A DNA stretch of 64,000 bases from Lophium mytilinum (GCA_010093605.1 MU004198.1:998456-1062455), one strand, 5' to 3'. Counted from the first letter of the stretch, positions 20,746-31,094 are shown. Notes: generated by a model not told the origin, from the sequence alone. Program-made: numbers and translations.

Positions 20746-22088
20746 CTCGAAGGAATCAAATTATTTCAACTGGCGTGGATGCTTGGTGTAGTTATCGATT
20801 TGCGTGTTGTTCTGGGTAGAATGGGTGCTGAAGACAGGTACCTATTTTAAAGTGGGTACCCAGGGCGTCGGAGACAGGGGGATCGTGCCACAGTACGCTA
20901 GCAAGGCTCATCCAATCAGGACTATATACACGTGACATCGTGCGCAAGTGTCGCTATAAAGATATTCGATTGCATATCTATACGTATATAGTCAAATGGT
21001 TAAGTAGAGTCGCAAGCGACACACTGACCGTTCTGGTATCACACGCATGAAAATCCTTGTTTTAGTGGCACTGTGATTGAGCTTGCCGTCCTTACTCCCT
21101 GGACAGGAGCGTTTCAGGAAAAACTTAAAGGATGCGTTTGAGTCGGTAAAGAACATCGTAGAGCATGAACATAGTGTCAAGTGATAGACTGTGTCAACTA
21201 TGCCCATGCTAAGCTTCTACGAGGAGAGTATGCCGCTCGCGTTGGGGGCTTATGAGAAACTCGCTAAATCTTATCAAGATGACCATGCCCATAAGTTTCG
21301 TTGTTTCCGGGAGGCGCACCAAGCTGGAATCGAAGGACTGCAGAGGATAATTAGTAAGCAGATACATTGGGCTGGCTTCATCCGGTTTCTGGTCGGATCA
21401 TTACGACTTACGGGCCACAAAATGAGCGAATTGTTTTGATGTTTGACTGCTTCAGATAGGAATTGTACGGCGTTAACGACTCTACTTTCTTAGTTAACTT
21501 GGTTGATAGAGCAATATGAAGCAGCGTCAGCTGATAAAGATGCAGTATCTGCTGACAAATGACTTGCCATATTGCGAAACTGTTCCGAAACATCTTGATA
21601 TGTTTATCATATGTGAAAGATTACTAGAAAATCTGTAGACGCAGAGAATCTGTCATCGGTCATGACAGCTTGTTAAGTAAAGTCGAAATACAACTAGCTG
21701 ACTCTCGGAACTGGGGTGCCATATTTTATTATGCCTAGATATGCACTCCGCCTGTAGGTGTGGGAAATAAATGGAGATGAGATAAGAAAAGGAGGACGAA
21801 AATAAGAGGACGGAGAGTTCCTCCTGTTGGGCAATTCTCGATTAGTATGAAGAAGAAAGAAACCTGTGCGCATAGTCAGCTTTCATAAAATGATTCCATA
21901 ACCAAAGATATCAGAAACCAGGAACAAGATATCCGTACCGTTCGGAGTGTTAGGTTTAGTGATTTGTATTAGACGTAGCATGAGCTACCTGAACCGTACA
22001 ATAACCATTAGCCCCATCCAATCCTCGGTAGACTACAGCGGCCTTGTTCATAGTAGTCTGCTGACATATTCTGGAAAGGTTCCCGAGC
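20746..22088. other. Intergenic, AT-rich
   Basis: 1.3 kb without a convincing gene. Plus-strand frame 21191-21439 (82 codons) starts with a plausible soluble sequence (SFYEESMPLALGAYEKL) but is short and isolated, so it may be a relic. The remainder is AT-rich. Confidence 0.4.
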
Positions 22089-22823
22089 TTACAGATCATC
22101 CAAAGAAGCAGTCCAAATCCCGTGTACGAACCACATCGTCGGACCCCAAGCCATGATCGCAAACAACACAAAGACCAAGAGCTCCTCCGCAAAGCCGAAT
22201 GGTATGTTTTGTGATGGCATCGCCTGTCGTAGCTCGCCGGTTGCAAGCGGATACCAGTTGATCAGTTGCTGAATATGCTTCTTCTCCATCCAAATTTCAC
22301 CGTATCCATCCGCGAAGCCCTTCGAAACCATCTGCACAAGCATGTCGTGGGCTGGTAGTGTGCTTAGTATCTTTGCGCGCTGATCCAAGAACAAATGGGG
22401 GTTCTCTCTTGCTAATGGCGCAATATGTCCTGCCATATGCTCCTTTACGAGCGGAATATCCAGCACTGCTGCGGCCATGTAGAGTTCGATGTTCCCGCCC
22501 AGCCAGCCCCTCATCTGTATTGGCTCGATCTCGAGACTTTCGCATGATTCAATCATCCAGTCCATGACTGAGGCGATGGCGTCCAGCTTGAGGTATTCTC
22601 CAGTGATACGGGGGTCGCAGGTTTGGGTATCATAGTGCTTCTTGGCTCGAGCAGAGAAAGCAGTGAGGACGGCGATGGGAATCTTCCGAACAGGTCTGGT
22701 TGTGTCTTCCTCGTGGATCTGAACTTGGAGCTTTGGGCTGAGCAGGAGCGCGCGTCGAGCATCGCGAGACATGGTGGTAATGTCCGGCGCAGCATTGCGA
22801 TTATGTGATGTGTTGGCTGCCAT
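22089..22823 (-). CDS. BTB/POZ-like protein (hypothetical)
   Basis: Single exon, 244 residues. The middle portion (KIPIAVLTAFSARAKKHYD, then a MIESCESLEIEPI stretch and NIELYMAAAVLDIPL) has the pattern of fungal BTB-like proteins, where an N-terminal SPK-like beta region is followed by an alpha-helical dimerisation part. The C-terminal 30 residues are hydrophobic (LLVFVLFAIMAW), which is unusual for a BTB protein and may be a membrane or hydrophobic helix. It sits between two divergent F-box/ankyrin paralogues. Confidence 0.65.
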   Translation of the reverse strand: MAANTSHNRNAAPDITTMSRDARRALLLSPKLQVQIHEEDTTRPVRKIPIAVLTAFSARAKKHYDTQTCDPRITGEYLKLDAIASVMDWMIESCESLEIEPIQMRGWLGGNIELYMAAAVLDIPLVKEHMAGHIAPLARENPHLFLDQRAKILSTLPAHDMLVQMVSKGFADGYGEIWMEKKHIQQLINWYPLATGELRQAMPSQNIPFGFAEELLVFVLFAIMAWGPTMWFVHGIWTASLDDL

Positions 22824-23885
22824 TTTGGCCTGCGCCGCTGTAGAATGTTACGGCGTTGAAACACCGTGAGAAACTGAAGCGGTTCTCTGCTTGACAACAA
22901 ACGGCGCCAAGAAAGTGCTTATCACGTGCTATTTGCTTTCACCGTTTTCTGATTGGCTGATTCCCGACTGTCCGCACGCCTCAAATTCTCAAGCTCTCAC
23001 TAGTTTGCGCTGAAGCTGCAATGGCTGTATCACTATAACAGAGCCTGCAAGCCTCATAAGCCGTAATTAGTAAGATCCTATCTTAATTCTTTGAATACTT
23101 AAGTTTTCAGACCGGTCTATAACGTATCATGCAGCCTTAGCACAATGGTCATCCTGGTGGATCAGCTGTGCGTCGCTTGTGCCGTGGGCTCGATACCTAA
23201 GACTGTCAGAGGCGGAATACATGTAATTGCACTCGACAAGAGGCTGCATGTGTTTCGCAGTGGAGGCGGTCCAGTCCTATATCAATTATTATTGGGGCCC
23301 GCTATGACATTCAGGTTGGGGGCTGTCTGCGAGGTAAAGTCTTGATCTCTTTTCCTTTTTTCTGGAAGTTTTCTATATGTCCTGCTCAGTTTGAGATGAA
23401 GGACGTGAGCTGGAAGCGCTTTCATTCACAACTGCAGAAGCACAGGCAAGCTACAATGGCTACCTAAGAACCACTTGATAGGCGATCGCGGGAAAACGCC
23501 TACTTGCATCTTCTTACCCGAACGATCTACAAATAGGGCGCTTTACATTGAGACATGTAGCACTTAAAGCTAGGGCTTGAATAACCTGCGCCAATTAAGC
23601 TTGGATATGATCGCTCTTTCTTAGCTTTCGTGTTTCATGATTCAAGACAAAATCTTCAACGTGTTACTGGGATAGCCACGTGGAACGGTTTCGCTTGGCC
23701 AAAGAAGAGGCGGAGTGAATGGTCAGCATCACGTGACCCGGGCGCTTAACTACTTTAGATCGGAACCTCCAACGTCCTTCCCTCCACCTCACACGCAAAC
23801 ATACACCAAACACACACACCACAACTACTCAAATAAACGCAGCCTCTCCGTCAATCCTAGAAACCACTACCACCCACTTCCGGCC
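22824..23885. other. Divergent intergenic region, BTB-like / ankyrin paralogue 2
   Basis: About 1.06 kb. Contains the promoters of both flanking genes. The 66-codon frame at 23145 has no support. Near the ATG at 23886 the leader is rich in CAAACACACAC-type sequence. Confidence 0.4.
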
Positions 23886-25526
23886 ATGCCGTTTTCGGCG
23901 TTGCCAAACGAGCTGGTGCTCGGCACAGCCTCGTACCTAAACGCCGCCTCCCTGAGTAGTCTCTGCAAAGTGAGCTGGCGATACTACAGCTTACTGGAAG
24001 GCGAAATCTTCAAGCGCGCTAATGCGCCTCGGCCCAAGTCCACTCGGTCCACGGATGCCTCCAACGTTGAGCTTATCCCAGCAATCGAGTGGGCTGTTGC
24101 GAACGAGAGGAAACTCCTTGTGCAATATCTTCTAAAACGCGACGTCATGGGTGTGAATACAGAAACGAATTCCTGGGATCTGTTTTGTACGGTGACCAAC
24201 AAAGGATACGCTCATATCGACATTACATCTCTTTTCATCCACAAGACTGGCGAGCTCGGCTGGTTGGAGCCCGCAGACGCAACCCGCATCCTTCATAACA
24301 TCCTTCCAAATATGTTCTACGTCAAGAACTCTCATCTGAAGCAGCAAGGCTATTCCGCGGTCTCGGCGCACAAGAGACAGGATGGCGGATATGACATGGA
24401 CCAAGAGCAGAAAGTTCGACGACACGACCCTGATGGCTCCAAGACCGTGAAGCTGATTGAAGAGCTTCTGTCGACATACGGCGCAGATCCGACGAGATAC
24501 TCCGGCGAAGACTCGCCTGAGTTTGGCTCATTCCTCCACCGGACCGCTGACTACCGCGTATTTGAGCTGCTGATCGACCACGGCGCGGATCTCGAATGGA
24601 GCTCTAGCCTTCGCTGGCCAATCCTTCACCACTTGATATCGGAGAACAACAAAGACGACAGCACCCTTGTCCGTGCGGTGTTGGAAGCTGGCGCCGATCC
24701 GAATCAGCTCTGGCGTGAGTGGGGAGCTACGAGCGGGGGTGCTCTGCCAATTGACCTCGCCATTCGCAAGGGGTTGTTTAGAGTAGCGAAGACGTTGCTC
24801 AAGCATGGCGCCTCCGGCGATGTACGATACACACCTTATGGTTACCACAACATTGAGACGACCCCTTTGATCCAGGCCGTTCGTTTCAGTGATGTGTCTG
24901 TTCGGTTCGAGGTTCAATCGAAGTTCATTGACGATCTCCTGGAACGTGGGACCTCACTCAACGACTATGCTACGATCTATGGCCAACAAGTATTCCCGCT
25001 CGACGCGGCCGTGACGAACAGGATGGTATGGACGGATCGCGTGGACCTCGTCCGCATGTTACTCTCTCGCGGCGCGGATCCCGAAAAGCAAGACCAGTAC
25101 GGGCGAAACCTCACTCAACGCACGATGCACGAAGCTAGAACGAGACCGAAAGATGTGGCAGGGCTTGAGTTGAGTGTGCTTCTCCGCGTCGCGCTGGATC
25201 TCAAGATTCCGGCATTGCTACCTGGTGAACATGTCCTGGAGATTACCACTGAGGCATTGGCAGACGCTATGGAGACCTACAAGATCACCAACAGTCGGTA
25301 CTCCCTCGAGCACCTTAATCGCTCTACATCTAGCCACAAAACGTTGAAGGGTGTATGGGCAATTTTCCAGCTTATTCTCAATGCGTATAAGCAGATCGCT
25401 AGACCCGATGATAACGTCGCATCCATGCTTCTCAAGTTCTGGGTTCTGAACGATGGCATGATCAAGCGGGTCTTGGGAGAGAAGACTCCTGCCGCGGTTT
25501 TGCCACTTCCCATAGGCCTGGGGTAG
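23886..25526 (+). CDS. F-box/ankyrin-repeat protein, paralogue 2
   Basis: The open frame begins at 23715, but the paralogue comparison (MHFSEVSNELVLEIASYL against MPFSALPNELVLGTASYL) places the start at the ATG 23886, giving 546 residues. F-box-like segment at residues 4-45, then ankyrin repeats (LIDHGADLE, VLEAGADPN, LLKHGASGD, LLSRGADPE) and a helical C-terminus. The gene ends 25 bp before the first partial copy of the 162-bp repeat family. The function is inferred only: adaptor in ubiquitin-dependent turnover. Confidence 0.84.
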   Translation: MPFSALPNELVLGTASYLNAASLSSLCKVSWRYYSLLEGEIFKRANAPRPKSTRSTDASNVELIPAIEWAVANERKLLVQYLLKRDVMGVNTETNSWDLFCTVTNKGYAHIDITSLFIHKTGELGWLEPADATRILHNILPNMFYVKNSHLKQQGYSAVSAHKRQDGGYDMDQEQKVRRHDPDGSKTVKLIEELLSTYGADPTRYSGEDSPEFGSFLHRTADYRVFELLIDHGADLEWSSSLRWPILHHLISENNKDDSTLVRAVLEAGADPNQLWREWGATSGGALPIDLAIRKGLFRVAKTLLKHGASGDVRYTPYGYHNIETTPLIQAVRFSDVSVRFEVQSKFIDDLLERGTSLNDYATIYGQQVFPLDAAVTNRMVWTDRVDLVRMLLSRGADPEKQDQYGRNLTQRTMHEARTRPKDVAGLELSVLLRVALDLKIPALLPGEHVLEITTEALADAMETYKITNSRYSLEHLNRSTSSHKTLKGVWAIFQLILNAYKQIARPDDNVASMLLKFWVLNDGMIKRVLGEKTPAAVLPLPIGLG

Positions 25527-25550
25527 TTTGATAGGAGAAGGGTCGCTCCT

Positions 25551-25792
25551 GCCAGGGCGTCTACACATTACTAATCAAATGTTCAAAACTAGAGTCTGGT
25601 CCTCTTGATCTCTAACGACGTGGAATTGAAAGCATCACATGAGGTCTGAGATCCTGCGGTCTGGGTTTCAGGATGTGGACCTTTACATCCACATAGATGT
25701 TACTTTGCATGGGCCAGGGCGTCTACAGCGCGCGATACAAGTGTTCAGCATAGCAATATATTCCTCTTCATTCGAAGCTACCGGTAATTCAA
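25551..25792 (+). repeat. Partial plus full copy of the 162-bp repeat family
   Basis: The marker gccagggcgtctaca occurs at about 25551 and again exactly 162 nt later. The second copy (25631-25792) has tttacatcc at 25682 and gtctaca at 25721, 39 nt apart, the same spacing as in the array at 28.1 kb. The first copy is cut off near the end of the ankyrin gene. Confidence 0.75.
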
Positions 25793-25821
25793 ATGCATTT
25801 ACGTGATGTTGGTTCTATCCC

Positions 25822-27273
25822 TTAAATATGCAACTGCTGGAAATTGATGCAACCTCTAAGCTTGTACAGCTTCTTCAAGAGCCAGGCGACGCCCTCTATC
25901 TGGTGATCCATCAAATACATTCCGCTTTGCATTCCCGGAATCCTCGGTCGAATGTCGGTTTGCGGTATCCTCAACGCCGTGCGAGCATTAGCGGTACTGT
26001 TATACCCTGCCCAGTTATAACCAAGCAGGTATGCACACGCACTGCCGAAGGCGGATATATTCGCCTCCAACATCGGACGCCGGGCGTAAAGGGAACAGGA
26101 ATTAGTTTCCTCGTACTCGTGTTAAAGGGACGCTAAACCCAGGTGGACGTTGTATCGGGCATTAGCGACTAGATTCTCCCAACTTCTTACCTCGTCCTCG
26201 CTGGGGAGCTGTATCTTTTAATATTGTTGCTGGTCGTTCCTAGTCTGCCCGGTCAGTTTCAAAATGCCTTTAAAGATCGCATCCACTGCCGGATCCAAGG
26301 TAGCCCGAAGACGGTCGATCGCGAATCGGAGTTCGTCTTCTGTCTCGCCGATGAGCTCTTTGGCTCTGTAGTCCTCGACCTTGGACCTCGTAGCACTGCG
26401 TCGCTTGGGGCCAGGCTTTTCTGCATGAAACTCGTATTGATTACCGGAGTCGACGAACGAGTCGCGATCAAAGAAACCTGTTATGTCAGAGATGGTGGTG
26501 TTGTTGGGCCCTAGAGTAGGCGTTGCATTGCCCGAGGCCGTTCTTCCTAAGATTGCCTCGCTCTTCGCAGGATACTCCAGCGAGGGGCGTATACCCTCGA
26601 TGAAGCGAGCCATTCTCCCTCTTCTGGAGGTATTGTATTTGTACCGCAGTCCTCTCACGATCCTAAGGACACCGTCGATATGATCGAGACGGTTTTGTGT
26701 TGACAGTGAATGAAGCGGTGCACCTGGTTGAACGAGCGTGCTGTATAGCTTCAGAACGCAGAAGAGATCCCAATCTTCTCGGTCCCGAAGCGTGCTTCCA
26801 TCTTGCGCAGAATAAAAGCGGCTCCGGGCGCCCAGGCCCAACTCTTTCTCGACTTCCTGGACGAGTCGATCAACATGCCAACCCTTCGTCACAGAACCCC
26901 TATTGCCCCACAAGCACTGGTCCCGATATAGTGTCCAGACCTCAAGGAATCTGAAGTCGCGGAGGACTTGGGATTGAAACTCATCCTCGTTGTTTAGCCC
27001 TAACACGGCTGCCAACTCTTTCCAATTGGTGGACATTTGGATGGTGGGAAGAGACAGCGAGCTGCCTCTGGTACCGATGGAGAGCCGTTGGTATTCCGGG
27101 AAAGGTACAGCACCGGATGGTATACATACGTGCATGGCCAGGCGCATCGGCTGGCTGCCCCACCGGCCGCCGTAGCGGGCGGAGGCTCCAGTCCCGAAAG
27201 CTAACATTCTGCCGGGCAACGAGGGCCTGCCGCGAGAGTCCTGGGGCACACGCGGGAATATCAATGTGAACAA
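25822..27273 (-). pseudogene. Relic of an SNF2-like helicase-type protein
   Basis: A single minus-strand frame stays in register from 27273 to 25822, interrupted by TAA at 26220-26218 and TAA at 26124-26122. The sequence reads as real protein across both stops (for example WENLVANARYNVHLGLASL before the second). The last 30 codons contain LMDHQIEGVAWLLKKLY, the pattern that precedes motif I in SNF2-family ATPases. The Walker A and the rest of the helicase core are missing because the frame runs into the 162-bp repeat. The upstream part (about 350 codons) has no recognised domain. There are no frameshifts. SNF2 membership rests on this one motif, so confidence is moderate. Confidence 0.6.
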
Positions 27274-27308
27274 CTACTGCATCTCCCTTGCAGGGCTTCG
27301 CAGCTTGG

Positions 27309-27470
27309 TAGACGGTAGAGCATGTAGACATCACAAATGAGATCTGAACCGCACAGTCTTTTACATTGCCGTGCTCATACTTCGAATACGCCAGGGCGTC
27401 TACAGGCTGATATACAACTCTACAAGGGTAACAGCCCAGGCCTACCATCTGCGAACAGCTGGGCTTTCAG
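27309..27470 (+). repeat. Isolated copy of the 162-bp repeat family
   Basis: Contains tttacat at 27360 and gcgtctacag at about 27397, one nucleotide closer than in the other copies. It lies between the two coding relics and ends a few bases before the stop codon of the upstream fragment. Confidence 0.65.
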
Positions 27471-27475
27471 GTACT

Positions 27476-27960
27476 TCAGAGTCTTATCTTAGACCTATGC
27501 CGGACCACCATCTCCAGGCGATCGGGAGTGATGACCGCGGTATCTGCTCTCATGTCGTCATCGAAGAGCTCTTTCATCTCTTGTCCATTGTCTTGCCCCC
27601 GCCAAATCGTGTAGGGAACTGGCTTGTCGCGGGCAGCTTTCCGGTCCGGCACGTATGCAGCCGCGTAGGAGTAAAGCCACTCATCGAGCTTATCATCGCC
27701 TGGGGCTACCGCCGGGTTTGCGCCTCGTAGCCAGTGGAGATAGCTTATGGTGCCTTCGAACTGGAAGAGAGAACCTGGGTAGGTTAGATACTGGTTGAGG
27801 AATAGATTCGAGAGCTCTAATGGACTAGCCGCATTTTCTGATAACCTATTATAGGTAAGCCTCTGGACCAGGACATAGTGTTAGGAACTTACATGATATG
27901 TATGAGGGAAAGGACCTCGAGAGGCCCTTCTTCCTACCCAAACTCGTGATGGTAGTCGAC
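27476..27960 (-). pseudogene. Unidentified coding fragment upstream of the SNF2-like relic
   Basis: The minus strand reads as natural protein from about 27850 to the TGA at 27478-27476 (segments LFLNQYLTYPG, LFQFEGTISYLHWLRG, KLDEWLYSYAAAYVPDR, YTIWRGQDNGQEM). A 47-nt intron (gtaagt to ataatag, with ctaac) can join it to an upstream segment containing VDYHHEFG followed by an in-frame TAG. I recognise no domain. It may be the 5' part of the same dead gene as the SNF2-like relic, separated by a repeat copy. Confidence 0.5.
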
Positions 27961-28095
27961 AAAGATAGTAAGATTTAGGCATGAAGAAATCAAAGTCGAT
28001 CTAATTCAGGAGACTAAACGGAGTGGTGGTACTAGAGGTGTTGAACGGTTCTCTCCCTTTTGAAAGTTTAAAAAATCCAAAAAGTTTATAACTAA

Positions 28096-29067
28096 AGCAC
28101 TTCAAAGTATGTTAAAACTACGCGTGAGATCTAGAGGGTGGAAACCTTTACATATATTTCGCGGTTAGTCTGTATAGGCCAGGGGGTCTACAGACCCATA
28201 TGCAACCGTGCATAAGCAACAGTTAATTCTTGCGATGTACAAGTAGGCAGAAATTGGAGCACTTCAAAGCATACCGAGATTGAGAGTGAGATTTGGAGAC
28301 TACCGAACTTCACATCCATCCTTCACTCATTTTAGTTTGGCTGGGGGTATGTTAAAGGGATACATCAGTGTGCAAATGCAACTACTCGCTGCCGCAATCT
28401 GCGATTACGTGGAAATTGGAGTGCCCCGAAGCATGTCAAAACCAAGAGTGCAATTTGAAGCCAACCGAGCTTTACATCCATACTTCCTCCAACATAGTTC
28501 ATCTAGGGGTTCCATAAAGCGATGAATAACTGTATAAACGCAACGAGTCGTTCCCGCGATATGCGATTAGACGAAACTTAAAGGACTTCAGAGCATATTG
28601 ATATCAAGTGTGTGCTTTAAAGCCTGCCGATCTTTACATCCATACCTTACTCACGTTAGTTCGGCTAGAGGCATCTCAAAGCGGCATACCACTGTGCAAA
28701 TGCAACCACTAGTTCCTGCAATATGCGACCAGACTGAAGTTAAAGCAGTTCAAGACATGTCAAAAATCATATCTGCAATCTAGAGCTTACCAAACTCTAC
28801 ATCCATAATTGACTTATATTAGTTCGGCAAGGGGTGTCTTAAAGAGATACATGATTGTGCAAATGTAAGAGCTCCTCTATCTAATCTACGATAAGGGGGA
28901 GATCGAGCGACTTCAGAGAACGTCAATATCACGTGCACGATTTGAACTGGATCAATCTTTACATCTTCAACTCAATCATCTCGATTCGGCTAGAGGCGTC
29001 TCAAGTCCATAAAGACGTGTATAGAAGCAATATCACTGTCAATTCATCTGAACTACCTAGATAAACA
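28096..29067 (+). repeat. Tandem array of six 162-bp units
   Basis: Units start at 28096, 28258, 28420, 28582, 28744 and 28906, each exactly 162 nt apart, marked by agcacttcaaagc-like starts. The internal marker tttacatcc lies 51 nt into units 1-4 and 52 nt into units 5-6. A cggctagagg-like block follows at 80-81 nt. Sequence identity between units looks only moderate, with many C/T and G/A differences, but length is almost constant. The units contain stop codons in all frames I checked. No flanking direct repeats or terminal inverted repeats were seen. Confidence 0.85.
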
Positions 29068-29242
29068 ACCAGACTCAGTCCAAACAACCACCCAAAGCAT
29101 CCACATAAAGCCCCTAAACCAACTACACGGTCCAGCCGCAGGACCCACGCTACCCAGGCCCAAAATCTCTCAAAGCCCACAGAATCCACCACGAACAGCA
29201 GCCCAAACAACCCCCAAAGCCACTAGAACCCCCATATCAGCC

Positions 29243-29350
29243 ATGACCACCAGAACCACCCGAACTACCAGAACCACCAAGACTACCAGAATCACCAAGA
29301 CTACCAGAACCAGCCAGCACCGCAACCCAAACAACCCCCCAAACCCTCCA
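29243..29350 (+). repeat. Low-complexity ACCAGAACC/AACCC simple repeat
   Basis: Short imperfect tandem repeats of accagaaccacc and aagactaccag, then aacccaaacaac and aaacccac. Either direction can be translated as a Thr/Arg or Gly/Ser run, but this is a microsatellite-like tract in the 3' flank of the next gene. Confidence 0.7.
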
Positions 29351-29355
29351 AACTC

Positions 29356-30366
29356 TCAAAACCCACAACCAAAGCTCCCCCAAACCACCGGATACGCATA
29401 CGGCGCCCACGCATACGCCGGCTGCATATAATACGGCTCCGGGTACACGCACCCCGGCGTATAGTACTCCGCGCCCACCGGACACGGCTCCTGCAGATAC
29501 CCCGTCGTAAACAGCGGCGGGAGCGGCGCCACCTCGTCCTCCCCAAGCGGCGAAAGCGGCGGGCGCGTGGGCGGCTCAGCGGGGACAAGAACCGGCGAGA
29601 TGAGCTGGAGCGGGCACGGGGAGGGCGACGAGGAGCGGGACGAAGGCGCGGAAGCTTGAGACGGTTTCGGGCGCGGGGAGTAGGGCGATATGTAGCCGGG
29701 AGGGGAAGAAGAGACGTAAGCGGTGCTGGGAGGGGACGGTTCCGGGACATCTAGGGCCAGGAGGAGGGCGGCGTCGTCGTCGAAAAGGGGCTCCATAGCG
29801 TCGAAGTTGGTTGCGGTGAGGGGGGCGGTGAAGCGCAGACGTTTGGGCATGTGAAGGGACGCATTCGGGCCATGTTGCGGAGCTTCGTCGCACGCGGCGC
29901 CGGTCTCCGGGTCGTAGTGGAGGAACTTGCGCTTCGCGGAGCGGTTGGTGTTGATGGTTTCCTGGTAGTCCCTCATGTAGCATCTTGAGCCGGACGTGAG
30001 GCAGCGGAGGCAGCGCGTGAAGTCACCGGCCATGCAGGCGGTCTTGGCGCGCGTGCAGGAGAGGCAGGATCGGGCGAGTTTGCGCGCGGGGTTGAAGGTG
30101 CAGTCGATGCCGCGGAGCTGGCATGGGTGGCAGGTGGTGGTGCCAGCGGGATCGCATTTGTTGATGCGGTTTGCGTGGCAGTTGTCGCAGCTGTGGGCTC
30201 GCTCGACGAATCCAGAGGGAGCTTCAGTGGTTGGAGATGGAGGAAAATGGGATAGTCCGGCGGATCCAATCTGCGCTCCGTCCAGCGGAGACTGCAGGTG
30301 CGAAAGCTTCTCGGATCCAATCTTTAGGACAACGATCAGGGACTTCTTCTTGTCGAAATCGGACAT
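29356..30366 (-). CDS. Protein with two tandem Zn2Cys6-like clusters
   Basis: Single exon, 336 residues. Two cysteine clusters follow one another at about residues 59-120. The first is C-x2-C-x7-C-x7-C-x2-C-x6-C, starting CDNCHANRINKC. The second is C-x2-C-x6-C-x7-C-x2-C-x6-C, starting CLSCTRAKTAC. The second has exactly fungal binuclear-cluster spacing. A basic patch (SAKRKF, PKRLRF) follows, then a Pro/Ser-rich tail ending in a Tyr/Pro-rich segment. There is no fungal-specific regulatory (middle homology) region, so this is a small zinc-cluster protein, probably nuclear. Start is the ATG at 30366, 266 bp from the divergent neighbour. Confidence 0.78.
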   Translation of the reverse strand: MSDFDKKKSLIVVLKIGSEKLSHLQSPLDGAQIGSAGLSHFPPSPTTEAPSGFVERAHSCDNCHANRINKCDPAGTTTCHPCQLRGIDCTFNPARKLARSCLSCTRAKTACMAGDFTRCLRCLTSGSRCYMRDYQETINTNRSAKRKFLHYDPETGAACDEAPQHGPNASLHMPKRLRFTAPLTATNFDAMEPLFDDDAALLLALDVPEPSPPSTAYVSSSPPGYISPYSPRPKPSQASAPSSRSSSPSPCPLQLISPVLVPAEPPTRPPLSPLGEDEVAPLPPLFTTGYLQEPCPVGAEYYTPGCVYPEPYYMQPAYAWAPYAYPVVWGSFGCGF

Positions 30367-30632
30367 CTTGGCAAGAAAGGGGTGAATTTGGAGGTTTTGA
30401 GTGACGGTTTGAGAGCGCGGCTAGGCGAACGAAACTGGATAGAAGGACGAAAGAAACGCTGCTAAGCGTCGAGAATGAAGAAGTTAGGAAGGTACGAACA
30501 TTTAAAGCAGACTCGAGGCCAGAAGATATAGGTATAGAGCACAATACCTATTGTGCGTCCGAATGCGGTTTAGCGCGTCGAGCGAGGTGAAGATTTGGGC
30601 GAGCGGCAGCGCGCGCCAGCCTTCACCTCTCA

Positions 30633-31094
30633 ATGCAATACAGCTCGACCGTTGTCATGGTATTGAGAACCTTATTGAAAGTATTGTTGCCCTACTGCGA
30701 GGCGGCATTGCCCTCCATCGCGGCAGGGTGCCCGAGAAAGCGCTCTCAAGGCGATCGACCGGTATTGATGGATCGTCCGGCACCACTAGGCTACTACATC
30801 GTAGAGCACATTAATGAAATGGAATCAAATGGCTGTCAGATGGGCAACATGCTGCGCGCCTCGTTCGAGAACAATGGCGCAGAGTATCTAGACGTACCAT
30901 CGGACGGCTCGCGCTTTCGGTCGGAAGACGCATCGACGGTCCTATTCAAGACTGCAACTCCACCGCCTGCGACACTATCCGAGGCCCAACAAAGGCAGCA
31001 GCTGCTGGAGGTGATGGAGCGTGCAGACGCTCTCGAGGCTGTCGATGCTACGCTCAAGAAACTGATCCGAACCTGGTTCGACATTGGGGTTTAG
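30633..31094 (+). CDS. Hypothetical protein, 153 residues
   Basis: No family recognised. A 153-codon frame from the ATG at 30633. The first 30 residues are hydrophobic (MVLRTLLKVLLPYCEAALPSI), followed by polar sequence (YYIVEHINEMESNG) and a helical, Gln/Glu/Leu-rich C-terminal 45 residues that could form a coiled coil (LSEAQQRQQLLEVMERADAL). Divergent from the zinc-cluster gene. Confidence 0.5.
   Translation: MQYSSTVVMVLRTLLKVLLPYCEAALPSIAAGCPRKRSQGDRPVLMDRPAPLGYYIVEHINEMESNGCQMGNMLRASFENNGAEYLDVPSDGSRFRSEDASTVLFKTATPPPATLSEAQQRQQLLEVMERADALEAVDATLKKLIRTWFDIGV

Noticed and set aside
28280-28783. Two plus-strand frames (81 and 61 codons) in the 162-bp array as genes
   Set aside because: They are chance open stretches of the repeat units; the next units carry stops and one-base shifts in the same frame.
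28096-29067. CRISPR array
   Set aside because: Repeat units are contiguous 162-bp degenerate copies with no constant repeat/variable spacer pattern, and the genome is eukaryotic.
29237-29485. Gly/Ser-rich minus-strand frame after the zinc-cluster gene
   Set aside because: It translates the simple ACC-rich repeat.
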